The notes under the pieces: generated by a model
What the model was told of the DNA's origin: nothing
Seen by the model: only the letters and a program-made list of their open reading frames with translations
Database searches by the model: none
Translations under genes and position numbers: made by a program
Shown here: in pieces, positions 1 to 6,240 of the stretch
How positions within the stretch are numbered: the first letter of the stretch is position 1
How the letters are laid out: each line of letters starts with the position of its first letter
NCBI GenBank assembly: GCA_030669695.1
Contig: DAOVDC010000037.1
Span: 1-7,130, forward strand
Source: Candidatus Bathyarchaeota archaeon
Lineage (GTDB): Archaea; Thermoproteota; Bathyarchaeia; Bathyarchaeales; Bathyarchaeaceae
Direction: 5' to 3'
Length of the DNA: 7,130 nt

Positions 1-932
1 AGGGGCTTCCGATAGTTTGCGGACGCCATCCACAGCCTTAAGGCCTCTGGTGAATGCTCTTCTAGCGCGTCTAAGAGTTTGATGTAGTTGCCTCGAGATT
101 TACTCATCGGCTCTCCATTTATTGTCAGCAGTCCTGTATGAACCCAGTATCGGACATACGGTTTTATTCCGGTAGTTCCTTCAGCCTGAGCAATCTCTGC
201 CTCATGATGCGGGAAAGCGAGATCAATACCACCTCCATGAATATCATATTGAGCACCAAAGTATTTCATTGCGATCGCCGTATCCTCAATGTGCCATCCT
301 GGATAGCCCAAGCCCCAAGGTGAAGGCCACTTGAGCATATGTACTTCTGGAGCTTTAATCCAGAGTGCGAAGTCTCTTGGATCTTTCTTGTCGGGATGGA
401 CTTTAACTCTGGCTCCTGCCCTCAACTCTTTTGGGACCCGCTTAGAGAGTTTACCATAGTTTTCAAACTTGGAAACGTCGAAGTATACTGAACCGTTGGC
501 TTCGTAGGCGTAACCGTTCTTCAACAGAGCCTTAACCTGTTCTATTATGTCAATCAGGTGGCCTGTTGCTCGGGCTAGTATGTTTGGTCGTTCTAACTTC
601 AGTTTGTCTGCCGCTTCCAAGTGTTTCTTTATGTAGAAGTCGACAACTTCCATCGGGTCTTTTCTTTCTTCCATGGCTTTCTTGACTACTCTATCTTCTC
701 CTGTGTCCTCTGTTAAATGACCGACGTCCGTGATGTTTTGAATATAGTAGACTTTGAATCCGAGGAATTTCAGGAATCTTATCAATACGTCATAGAATGC
801 GTAGGTTCTTCCATGGCCTAGGTGCATGTAATCGTAGTCTGTCATTCCACAGACAAAAATCTTCACTCTACCTTTTTCTAAAGGCTTGAAGATTTCTTTC
901 TTCCCGCTCATTGTATTAGTAAGTTTTAGCAC
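1..932 (-). CDS. cysS: Cysteinyl-tRNA synthetase (class I), C-terminus cut by window edge
   Basis: This cytosolic enzyme charges tRNA-Cys with cysteine. Translation from the GTG at 932 gives 310 complete codons without a stop up to base 3. The class I signature HLGH (residues 37-40) follows a Cys at 28, the E. coli CysRS zinc-ligand position. The other zinc-site region (residues 213-246) reads WHIED...PHHEAE: the His (242) and Glu (246) ligands are kept, but the usual Cys of WHIEC is Asp217. The KMSKS loop is PMSKS (275-279). The helical C-terminal tRNA-binding domain lies outside the window. The ATG at 911 would lose the family's first strand (MLKL.NT), so GTG 932, or GTG 935 just ahead, is preferred; a TAA in frame at 956-954 bounds the gene. 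It may be co-transcribed with the peptidase gene upstream. Identity is certain; the exact start is less so. Confidence 0.96.
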   Translation of the reverse strand, partial: MLKLTNTMSGKKEIFKPLEKGRVKIFVCGMTDYDYMHLGHGRTYAFYDVLIRFLKFLGFKVYYIQNITDVGHLTEDTGEDRVVKKAMEERKDPMEVVDFYIKKHLEAADKLKLERPNILARATGHLIDIIEQVKALLKNGYAYEANGSVYFDVSKFENYGKLSKRVPKELRAGARVKVHPDKKDPRDFALWIKAPEVHMLKWPSPWGLGYPGWHIEDTAIAMKYFGAQYDIHGGGIDLAFPHHEAEIAQAEGTTGIKPYVRYWVHTGLLTINGEPMSKSRGNYIKLLDALEEHSPEALRLWMASANYRKP

Positions 933-942
933 CACTGATGTT

Positions 943-1041
943 TCACACCTCTGTTAGAGAATTGAGGGAGCATACTCCTTCTGGGTCAAACCCCGCCTCT
1001 ACTCTCTTCATTTTTGCACAGCAAAGTATAGACATTCCCAT
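943..1041 (-). CDS. Possible 32-codon small ORF ahead of cysS
   Basis: This is a short reading frame of 32 codons between the peptidase gene and cysS; I do not recognise the product. From the second ATG (1035) the peptide begins MSILCCAKMKRVEAG and holds three Cys in 30 residues. That ATG has AGGT six bases upstream, a fair ribosome-binding site. The TGA stop lies directly after the cysS Shine-Dalgarno (GAG GTG TGA) and 7 bases before GTG 935, so translation could be coupled to cysS. The frame is the same as that of the upstream peptidase, entered after its TAG stop and four more codons. No membrane segment or known motif is visible. It may be chance; a coding role is not shown by sequence alone. 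Confidence 0.2.
   Translation of the reverse strand: MGMSILCCAKMKRVEAGFDPEGVCSLNSLTEV
946..951 (-). promoter_or_regulatory. Shine-Dalgarno sequence of cysS
   Basis: On the minus strand the sequence GAGGTG lies 10 bases before GTG 935 and 13 before GTG 932. It matches the archaeal anti-Shine-Dalgarno consensus GGAGGTGA and supports a GTG start rather than the ATG at 911. It overlaps the end of the small reading frame that stops at 943. Confidence 0.55.
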
Positions 1042-1053
1042 ACCTGCGCATGT

Positions 1054-2853
1054 CTAAATCAATTTCGTAGCCCTTTTTAGATCGTCTATCATTCCCTTAA
1101 TAATGTTAAATCCGCCCTGCCAAAACTTCTCTGAACGTATGTCTACACCTACTTCAGTGAGTACCTTTTCTGGACTTTCAGAACCACCGTATGAAAGTAG
1201 TTTTATGTATTTTGGTTTGAACGATTCTCCCTCTTCCTTGAACTTATTATAGAGCCCTAGTGTAACCAAATTCCCAAAACTGTACGTCCAACAATAGAAT
1301 GGGTACCGGTAGATATGAGGAATAGTTATCCATTCCCACTTGAATTCCTTTGGCACATGAACAGCATTACCAAATTGCTTTTTCAAACCTGAAAAGTATA
1401 AATCCGCTAATTTGTCCACTGTGGCACCTTTATCAACAGCGCCGTGAGCATCCTTCTCAAACATCGTAAAGTAGGCCTGCCGTGGTATGGTCGCGTATAG
1501 GTCACTCAGGATCAACACAAGCAAATCTTGTTTAACTTGAGGGTCCTTCTCTTCCTCCATCAGTTTCTCTGAAAGAATCAGCTCTCCGAAAATGGATGCT
1601 ATTTCTGCAAGAGGTGTATGTGAATGATATGTTAGTTGTGAGTGACATGATGCCAACATTGTGTGGAGAGAATGTCCTACTTCGTGTCCAATCGACATAA
1701 CATGGCTTATACTGCCAGCATAATTTATGAGGACATAAGGTATAATTTTTGGTGTAATGCTCATGCAGTAAGCTCCAGACATTTTTCCTTTTCGTATCTC
1801 GGAATCTATATGGTCTTGTTCAAATACTCTTCTTGCTAATTCTCCAAGCCTTGGATGAAAGGAATTGTAAGCGTCAAGAACCATGTTAACAGCATCTGAA
1901 TATTGAATCTTTTTTTCGGATTTTTTTAGTGGGGCGTAAATGTGATATCTACTCATCTGTTTCATTTTTAGAAGTCTTGCTTTTAAGGAAAAGAACTTCT
2001 GAAAAATTTCGGAATTTTCTTTACACACTGATAAAAGTGTATCAACCGCTTCATCGGGTACATCGTTTGCCAAATTGAATACGGATATAGGAGACGAATA
2101 ATGTCGTGTCTTAATGTATTCATTTCTCCAGTCTCTTACTAGTGCTTGGTAAATTTCTCCTAAAACATCTTTACGAGGGATGAATTCCTTGTAAAGCGCC
2201 TTGTATGCAGCTTCTCTTCGCTTTGCATCCGGCCCAAATACCAATCTTACAATTTCACCGTATGCAAGTTTTTTGGTCTTTCCTCTTTCATCTTTAAGTG
2301 TTTTCCCATCAACCCATATTGTAAACTCAAAAGCGTTTGCGATCTGTTCGTATAGCTGGATCATTGCCAAACGACCAGTAGTGTTTTTAGTTTTGATCGC
2401 CTGCTCTACTGCTTCGTCCAAAACGTGAGGCTTCAGTTTTCTCAATTTCTTTACGTAATAAACATAATCCTCGTTGATATTTGCCGTCAAACGATTAGCT
2501 GTTTTATCATCAAGTTTTGTCAACCAAAGGTTAAAGAAAACGGTTCTGTTTGATACATCTGCATCGAGTTCATCCATTCTACTTTTGAAGGCCCTCGCCT
2601 CCTGAGAGGCCGTGTCTTGTGAAAAATACATGTATGCATAGCACTCAAAACGAGCATCGTTCTTTCTGATTTTTTCGTACAATTTTAAAGCCTTGAGTAG
2701 ATCGTTTGTAGAAATTTTGGGAGAAAACTTTTGTTTTAGGTGTTCAAACCGTTTCAAGTCGCTTTTGAGTTTTTCTAATTCAGTATCAAACTCGGGTCCA
2801 GAATGTGATGGAAGTACGTCCTTTAGATTCCAAGTTTGTTGTTGGAATTTCAT
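1054..2853 (-). CDS. pepF: M3-family zinc oligopeptidase, PepF-like
   Basis: This is a cytosolic metallopeptidase of the thimet/oligoendopeptidase F family, which degrades short peptides. Numbered from the longer start at 2874 (606 aa), the N-terminus has the family opening WNLKDVLPS (15-23). A helical lid domain follows, and then the zinc motif HEVGH (397-401), with the third ligand Glu424 in PLAEIAS. The substrate-site region HIYRYPFYCW (520-529) and the GGSESPEKVLTEVGVD ending are typical. Length is normal for the family. I chose ATG 2853 (599 aa) over ATG 2874 because GAGG lies 8 bases before it, while 2874 has no Shine-Dalgarno and would leave a leader of only about 7 bases from the predicted TATA box. 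The gene is clearly AT-richer than its neighbours. Family assignment is certain; physiological substrates are not deducible, and the symbol reflects family resemblance only. Confidence 0.93.
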   Translation of the reverse strand: MKFQQQTWNLKDVLPSHSGPEFDTELEKLKSDLKRFEHLKQKFSPKISTNDLLKALKLYEKIRKNDARFECYAYMYFSQDTASQEARAFKSRMDELDADVSNRTVFFNLWLTKLDDKTANRLTANINEDYVYYVKKLRKLKPHVLDEAVEQAIKTKNTTGRLAMIQLYEQIANAFEFTIWVDGKTLKDERGKTKKLAYGEIVRLVFGPDAKRREAAYKALYKEFIPRKDVLGEIYQALVRDWRNEYIKTRHYSSPISVFNLANDVPDEAVDTLLSVCKENSEIFQKFFSLKARLLKMKQMSRYHIYAPLKKSEKKIQYSDAVNMVLDAYNSFHPRLGELARRVFEQDHIDSEIRKGKMSGAYCMSITPKIIPYVLINYAGSISHVMSIGHEVGHSLHTMLASCHSQLTYHSHTPLAEIASIFGELILSEKLMEEEKDPQVKQDLLVLILSDLYATIPRQAYFTMFEKDAHGAVDKGATVDKLADLYFSGLKKQFGNAVHVPKEFKWEWITIPHIYRYPFYCWTYSFGNLVTLGLYNKFKEEGESFKPKYIKLLSYGGSESPEKVLTEVGVDIRSEKFWQGGFNIIKGMIDDLKRATKLI

Positions 2854-2861
2854 CTTATCCG

Positions 2862-2865
2862 CCTC
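2862..2865 (-). promoter_or_regulatory. Shine-Dalgarno deciding the peptidase start
   Basis: GAGG on the minus strand sits 8 bases before ATG 2853 and lies inside the 7-codon extension that the alternative ATG 2874 would add. It is the main reason for preferring the shorter protein. Confidence 0.5.
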
Positions 2866-2903
2866 GTTGAACATTGAGGAATACAGATATTATTTGTTGT
2901 TTC

Positions 2904-2911
2904 TATATAAA
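2904..2911 (-). promoter_or_regulatory. TATA box of the peptidase gene
   Basis: The minus strand reads TTTATATA here, close to the archaeal TATA consensus. A start point about 26 bases downstream would fall near 2881, giving a leader of about 28 bases to ATG 2853. It lies between the tRNA-Cys 3' end and the peptidase, so the peptidase probably has its own promoter. Confidence 0.6.
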
Positions 2912-2937
2912 CATAGAAGTAACTTTTATTACGTGTG

Positions 2938-3014
2938 TGGAGCCGAGGAGGGGATTTGAACCCCTATTAAATGGCTCTGCAGGCCATCACATTACCGGAC
3001 TCTGTCACCTCGGC
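2938..3014 (-). tRNA. tRNA-Cys (anticodon GCA), CCA encoded
   Basis: The gene folds as a full cloverleaf. The acceptor stem is GCCGAGG/CCTCGGC, followed by discriminator T73, the base expected of tRNA-Cys. The anticodon stem is ATGGC/GCCAT with loop CTGCAGA (anticodon GCA). The T arm is AGGGG/CCCCT with loop TTCAAAT. The D stem is only 3 bp (ACA/TGT) with G at 13 and A at 22, the same reduced layout as in E. coli tRNA-Cys. The body is 74 bases without intron (2941-3014), and CCA is encoded at 2940-2938. By position the Levitt pair is G15 with T48, not a canonical combination. CysRS, its cognate enzyme, is encoded about 2 kb downstream on the same strand. Confidence 0.97.
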
Positions 3015-3024
3015 TTATAAGCCG
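3011..3024. repeat. Perfect 14-bp palindrome across the tRNA-Cys 5' end
   Basis: CGGCTTATAAGCCG equals its own reverse complement and covers the first four bases of the mature tRNA plus ten bases of 5' flank. In RNA it could form a 5-bp hairpin (CGGCT/AGCCG with loop TATA) that competes with the acceptor stem, since CGGCT also occurs at the tRNA 3' end. Whether it is transcribed depends on the start site. Confidence 0.75.
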
Positions 3025-3029
3025 CGTAA

Positions 3030-3054
3030 TATTTTAAAATCTCTTTAAGATAAA
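3030..3054 (-). promoter_or_regulatory. AT-rich promoter region of tRNA-Cys
   Basis: Two TATA-like stretches on the minus strand lie upstream of the tRNA: TTTTAAAATA (3039-3030) and TTTATCTTAAAG (3053-3042). The nearer one is only about 20 bases from the mature 5' end, shorter than the usual 25. The farther one would start transcription near 3021 with a leader of about 7 bases. I cannot decide between them. Confidence 0.4.
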
Positions 3055-3111
3055 CAATTCTCTTAATCACACAAATATGAAGATTAACAAACTGTCACAA
3101 GGGTTATTGAT

Positions 3112-3669
3112 TTATGCTTTGAACCACTTGAAGATTAAGTATCGTATATGCTCTATTTCCAAATCAGGTATAGCCATAATAAAACGTTTCCTCACAGTTG
3201 TAGCAAGTCTTCCAGCTTTCACAATATCGGTTGCCGTAACCTCATCTTTTGCTTTCTTCACCGAAATCATGTAAGGCGCATGGTCGACACCCGGCCCTTG
3301 CTTGTATACAGCGAAGTCGCACCCGTACTTGATGCCTGGCGTGACGAAGAGTCCTCGGTCGCGCATGTCTCGATACACCGCGTACTTCAGGTCGAACTCT
3401 CCATAGAGTGTTTTGGCCCTCGCCCGCAGTTTCTTGAAGCTGACTTTGGCTCCTTTCGGTCCTTCAGAAACGGTGATCATCCCCTTTTCCATTAGATAGA
3501 CTCCTTCCATAAGGTCGAGAATCAGAGGAACCTCAAAATCCATATTTTTGGGCTTGGGGATACCTATGGGCTTGCCGTAAAAGCCACGACGGTAGAGTTC
3601 AGATCCCTTCTCCGGGGCCCACACCACCAGAAAGTTTTCAATAAACTCCGTTTCGATTTTCTCAGGCAT
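3112..3669 (-). CDS. endA: tRNA-splicing endonuclease, archaeal single-domain type
   Basis: This enzyme cuts bulge-helix-bulge introns from precursor tRNAs. From ATG 3669 the product is 185 aa, normal for the roughly 180-aa archaeal subunit. An N-terminal domain holds the family stretch GFYGKPIG and LILDLMEGVYLMEKG (residues 29-63). The C-terminal nuclease domain carries the catalytic triad: Tyr122 in DFAVY, His130 in VDHAPY and Lys161 in TVRKRF. The His-Lys spacing of 31 equals that of the Methanocaldococcus enzyme. An in-frame ATG at 3723 would add 18 unrelated residues and overlap the upstream gene, so it is not used. The gene starts 22 bases after the DUF47 stop, indicating an operon. Length suits a homotetramer, but a catalytic alpha subunit of an alpha2-beta2 enzyme cannot be excluded without the rest of the genome. 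Confidence 0.93.
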   Translation of the reverse strand: MPEKIETEFIENFLVVWAPEKGSELYRRGFYGKPIGIPKPKNMDFEVPLILDLMEGVYLMEKGMITVSEGPKGAKVSFKKLRARAKTLYGEFDLKYAVYRDMRDRGLFVTPGIKYGCDFAVYKQGPGVDHAPYMISVKKAKDEVTATDIVKAGRLATTVRKRFIMAIPDLEIEHIRYLIFKWFKA

Positions 3670-3691
3670 TCCAGTTCCGTTCCGGTTTCTT

Positions 3692-4351
3692 TTAGATGGT
3701 GAAGGACAAAATGCGAGCAACATCAGAAGCGTCTTCAGCCTTGTCCGCTGCGTCTTCTAAAAGTTGAGTTACGTCTCTCAAAAGAATTAGCACGGGAATT
3801 TCAGTTTGGCTGGTGATGATTTCTAACTCAAGCGCTCGATAAAGATCGTCGACGACATGTTCAGCAGTCTCAACTTCCCTAGCTTTCTCAAGAGTCTTCG
3901 TCGAACCGTAGCTCAGTGTCATGGCGGTTTCCCGAAGCTTTGAGACGGTTTCAAACACTCCATCCGAAAGCTTCATCAACCCCTTTTTAACCTTTGGAGG
4001 CACCTTCCACCCTCTCTCCATGATCTCCAGCAGTCGAAACCCAATGCCCTCAGAAAAGTCTGCGATTTCACTTGTAAGGTTGGTGAAGCGGAGAAAGTCT
4101 TCTCGACTCATCAGAATGGCCCCTATCTCGGCAAGTTCTCGTGAAACCATACGTCTTGCTCCGTCTACCTCCTCTCTCGACTTCTTGATCTCTGTGAATA
4201 AGATTCGAGCCGACTTTTTGTCTTCCTTTACAAAGCAGTCAACCATCTGTGAAACCTTACGAGAAACTTCCGTTACCTTTCTTAAATGATCTCGGCAAAC
4301 GTTGAGAGCTCTTCGTTTCACTCGTTCTTCTGTTTCCACCGGAAAAACCAC
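3692..4351 (-). CDS. DUF47 / PhoU-like helical protein
   Basis: This is a 219-residue, almost wholly helical acidic/basic protein of the DUF47 (TIGR00153) family, related to PhoU. Such proteins are often encoded beside phosphate (Pit) transporters and are thought to bind metal and tune phosphate uptake. Visible supports are length, long amphipathic helices, and acidic repeats such as TSEIADFSEGIG (93-104), ETAEHVVDDLYRALE (161-175) and LEDAADKAEDASDVARI (198-214), the last being the typical C-terminal family motif. No signal peptide or membrane segment is seen. The start is GTG 4351: an in-frame TGA lies four codons upstream, and GAGAGG sits 8 bases before it. No phosphate transporter is in the window; the partner gene is endA. 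Function in this setting is unknown; the family call is fairly secure. Confidence 0.85.
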   Translation of the reverse strand: MVFPVETEERVKRRALNVCRDHLRKVTEVSRKVSQMVDCFVKEDKKSARILFTEIKKSREEVDGARRMVSRELAEIGAILMSREDFLRFTNLTSEIADFSEGIGFRLLEIMERGWKVPPKVKKGLMKLSDGVFETVSKLRETAMTLSYGSTKTLEKAREVETAEHVVDDLYRALELEIITSQTEIPVLILLRDVTQLLEDAADKAEDASDVARILSFTI

Positions 4352-4387
4352 TGCTTTCGCCTCTCAAAAGTCTTCATCGACACTCGA

Positions 4388-4398
4388 CATATGATATG
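4388..4398. repeat. Short inverted repeat CATAT-G-ATATG
   Basis: An 11-base inverted repeat with 5-bp arms and one central base lies just upstream of the transcription start predicted for the DUF47 gene (about 4384). It could be a regulator site, but such short AT-rich repeats arise easily by chance. Confidence 0.3.
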
Positions 4399-4404
4399 CG
4401 AAAG

Positions 4405-4416
4405 CCTTAAAAAATG
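4405..4416 (-). promoter_or_regulatory. Candidate TATA box of the DUF47-endA operon
   Basis: The minus strand reads CATTTTTTAAGG. Its centre is about 26 bases from a start near 4384, which would leave a leader of about 30 bases holding the GAGAGG ribosome-binding site before GTG 4351. The T run could equally belong to the glyS terminator. Confidence 0.4.
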
Positions 4417-4420
4417 TAGC

Positions 4421-4436
4421 GAAAGAAATGAAGAAA
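4421..4436 (-). terminator. T-rich candidate terminator of glyS
   Basis: Immediately after the glyS TAA the minus strand runs TTTCTTCATTTCTTTC, a pyrimidine-rich tract without a hairpin. Archaeal RNA polymerase can stop at such U-rich tracts, and a run of six T follows a few bases later. Confidence 0.35.
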
Positions 4437-6209
4437 TTAACCTTTAATCAGTTGCCCTAGGTCTCTAAATTCTACTTTATAACGGAAAAAAGCATGGAGC
4501 AGTCCAGAAAGTCCCTTAATCTCGCTTCTAACTTGTTTCCATGTGTCGCGGTCACGTATAGTCACCGTGTCATCCTTCAACGTCCGATAATCAATGGTTA
4601 TTCCCAGAGGGGTACCTACCTCATCGGCTCTTGCATATCGTCTTCCAATGGAACCTGATTCATCATACTCCACGTTAAAACCTTCATCGATCAGCATCTT
4701 ATGCACTTGCTTTGCCTTTTCAGGCAAGCCATCCTTGCTCACCAATGGAAAAACACTCATCTCTGTGGGTGCGAGTTCTCGTGGAAAACTTAACACCACT
4801 CGATCTTCCTTCATTTTGTAGGCGTATTCCAAAGCGATGTAGACCATTCGATCCGATCCAAAGCTTGGCTCGATCACGTGAGGAATAAAATGCTTTCCCT
4901 TTTCCTCAACCTCTTTACGTACAATTTCAACGTGTTCGGGCAAGACTTTGAAACGTCTCGCCATATAGAAGCCTTGTTTCTTGAACCTTGCTTCCACTAC
5001 TTTTGGATTTGCGTTAGAAATTAATCTGGCAACTTCTGAAGCCTTGTCTTTGAAGGCTGGACCGATCTTAGACATGATAGGGCTGACGACTGCTTCTTCT
5101 CTCTCAACTGGCTTTTCGTGTTCCTTAAAGGTTCTCATGTCGACGCCGCTGAATTCCATGTGTTGCTTCAAGTCATAGTTTGTTCGATAATTGTGGCCTG
5201 AGACCTCTACCCAACCCCATCGTTCCAGAAATATCTCCTGATCGAACCCCTGAACAGAATAATGCGCTCTCTCCCAGTCCAGTTTTTCGATGAAGCGTTG
5301 CTTTTCTTCGGGAACGCCTAGTTTCATCAAAAAGTGTTTAGACAAGGCCATGAAAAACGCCTGCCACTCTGCCTTTACAAGTCCCTTATTCAAAGCTTCC
5401 TTAACTGTGACTTCGACTGGCTCTTTTATGCCTTTCAGCTTATTTTCCGCCAGTATCAACCGTAAAGATTCGTTTTCCACATCTTTTAACAACGGGCAAC
5501 TCGGGTCTTCGGGGTCAAAAAAGAATTCGATGTCTATGATGGTAAACTCCCGCAGCCTTATTGGACCCTGCCTCGGCGAAATCTCATTCCTCAGCGCGTG
5601 ACCAATCTGAACAACCCCGAATGGAAGCTTTCCTCGAGCACACTCGTAAAGACGCTTAAATTCAACGAAAATGCCCTGAGCAGCTTCAGGACGACCGTAA
5701 CCAACTGCCCCAGAATAAGGTCCAATGGTGGTGGTGAACATCGTTAAGAACTGCTTTGATTCACCGAAGTCGCCGCCACACTCTGGACACTTAATGTTGC
5801 GCTTGTTAATTTCATTTGTCAACTCTTGAAGACTAAGTTTTTCCGTTTCCGTGTCGCTCATCCCTGCAAACTCTTGCAGTACGTGATCAACTCGAAACCT
5901 TCGTTTGCACTTGCTACACTCAATCATAGGCTCCTTGAAATGATTCACATGGCCAGACGCTTCAAACACCTTACCAGGCATAATCACCGACGATTCGATT
6001 TCGTAAAGGCCAAAGGGACGAATGAAGAAACCACGAAACTTGTCTTCGATCTTTCTTTTTAGTACGGAGCCCAGCGGACCAAATGTCATGAAGCCGCTTA
6101 CCCCACCGTAGATTTCGCAGGAAGACCAGAAAAAGCCTCGACGCTTTGCCAGTTCACTGATCTTTTCAAACTTGTCTTGGGCTTGCATACGCTGTTCACT
6201 TCTATTCAT
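4437..6209 (-). CDS. glyS: Glycyl-tRNA synthetase, archaeal/eukaryotic alpha2 type (class II)
   Basis: This cytosolic homodimeric enzyme charges tRNA-Gly. The 590-residue product shows the family order. The N-terminus has ELAKRRGFFW and EIYGG (19-36). Zinc-type cysteines occur as CSKC (98-101) and CPEC (141-144). The ATP site includes RPEAAQGIFV (173-182), and motif 2 is RNEISPR...RLREFT (207-223). Motif 3 contains EPSFGSDR (447-454). The C-terminal anticodon-binding domain has the characteristic SIGRRYARADEVGTPLGITID (520-540). The start is uncertain: ATG 6209 has AGGT almost touching it, whereas the in-frame ATG 6188 has GAAGTGA 7 bases upstream and gives MQAQDKFEKI, closer to usual archaeal N-termini. 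It has its own promoter and is 85 bases from the DUF47 start. The symbol follows common archaeal usage for GlyRS. Confidence 0.97.
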   Translation of the reverse strand: MNRSEQRMQAQDKFEKISELAKRRGFFWSSCEIYGGVSGFMTFGPLGSVLKRKIEDKFRGFFIRPFGLYEIESSVIMPGKVFEASGHVNHFKEPMIECSKCKRRFRVDHVLQEFAGMSDTETEKLSLQELTNEINKRNIKCPECGGDFGESKQFLTMFTTTIGPYSGAVGYGRPEAAQGIFVEFKRLYECARGKLPFGVVQIGHALRNEISPRQGPIRLREFTIIDIEFFFDPEDPSCPLLKDVENESLRLILAENKLKGIKEPVEVTVKEALNKGLVKAEWQAFFMALSKHFLMKLGVPEEKQRFIEKLDWERAHYSVQGFDQEIFLERWGWVEVSGHNYRTNYDLKQHMEFSGVDMRTFKEHEKPVEREEAVVSPIMSKIGPAFKDKASEVARLISNANPKVVEARFKKQGFYMARRFKVLPEHVEIVRKEVEEKGKHFIPHVIEPSFGSDRMVYIALEYAYKMKEDRVVLSFPRELAPTEMSVFPLVSKDGLPEKAKQVHKMLIDEGFNVEYDESGSIGRRYARADEVGTPLGITIDYRTLKDDTVTIRDRDTWKQVRSEIKGLSGLLHAFFRYKVEFRDLGQLIKG

Positions 6210-6226
6210 GTACCTTTTTATGAACC

Positions 6227-6240
6227 ACTAGTGTGCTAGT
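6227..6240. repeat. Inverted repeat ACTAG-TGTG-CTAGT at the glyS promoter
   Basis: This inverted repeat has perfect 5-bp arms around a 4-base spacer and begins directly downstream of the glyS TATA-like box, between it and the predicted start point. The placement would let a bound protein block transcription initiation. It could be an operator, but no regulator is visible. Confidence 0.45.

Noticed and set aside
138..323. Plus-strand open frame of 61 codons opposite cysS
   Set aside because: It lies wholly antisense to a well-conserved gene and has no recognisable product; the reverse strand of a coding frame explains it.
980..1005. T-arm-like sequence (GGGTCAAACCCC) that might be a tRNA remnant or attachment-site copy
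   Set aside because: The loop would be only about five bases, it does not match the tRNA-Cys T arm, and no acceptor or anticodon arm lies nearby.
3077..3495. Plus-strand open frames opposite endA and its 3' flank
   Set aside because: They are the complement of a conserved gene with an intact catalytic triad; no promoter or product is recognisable.
3670..3723. An 18-residue N-terminal extension of EndA from ATG 3723
   Set aside because: It overlaps the end of the DUF47 gene, has no family resemblance, and the enzyme is of normal length from ATG 3669.
4318..4377. ATG 4377 opening a 19-codon frame with a basic, aromatic peptide (MKTFERRKQWFFRW...) overlapping the DUF47 start in another frame, suggesting a frameshifted N-terminus
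   Set aside because: The annotated frame from GTG 4351 already gives a normal-length DUF47 protein with a good ribosome-binding site, so no frameshift needs to be assumed.
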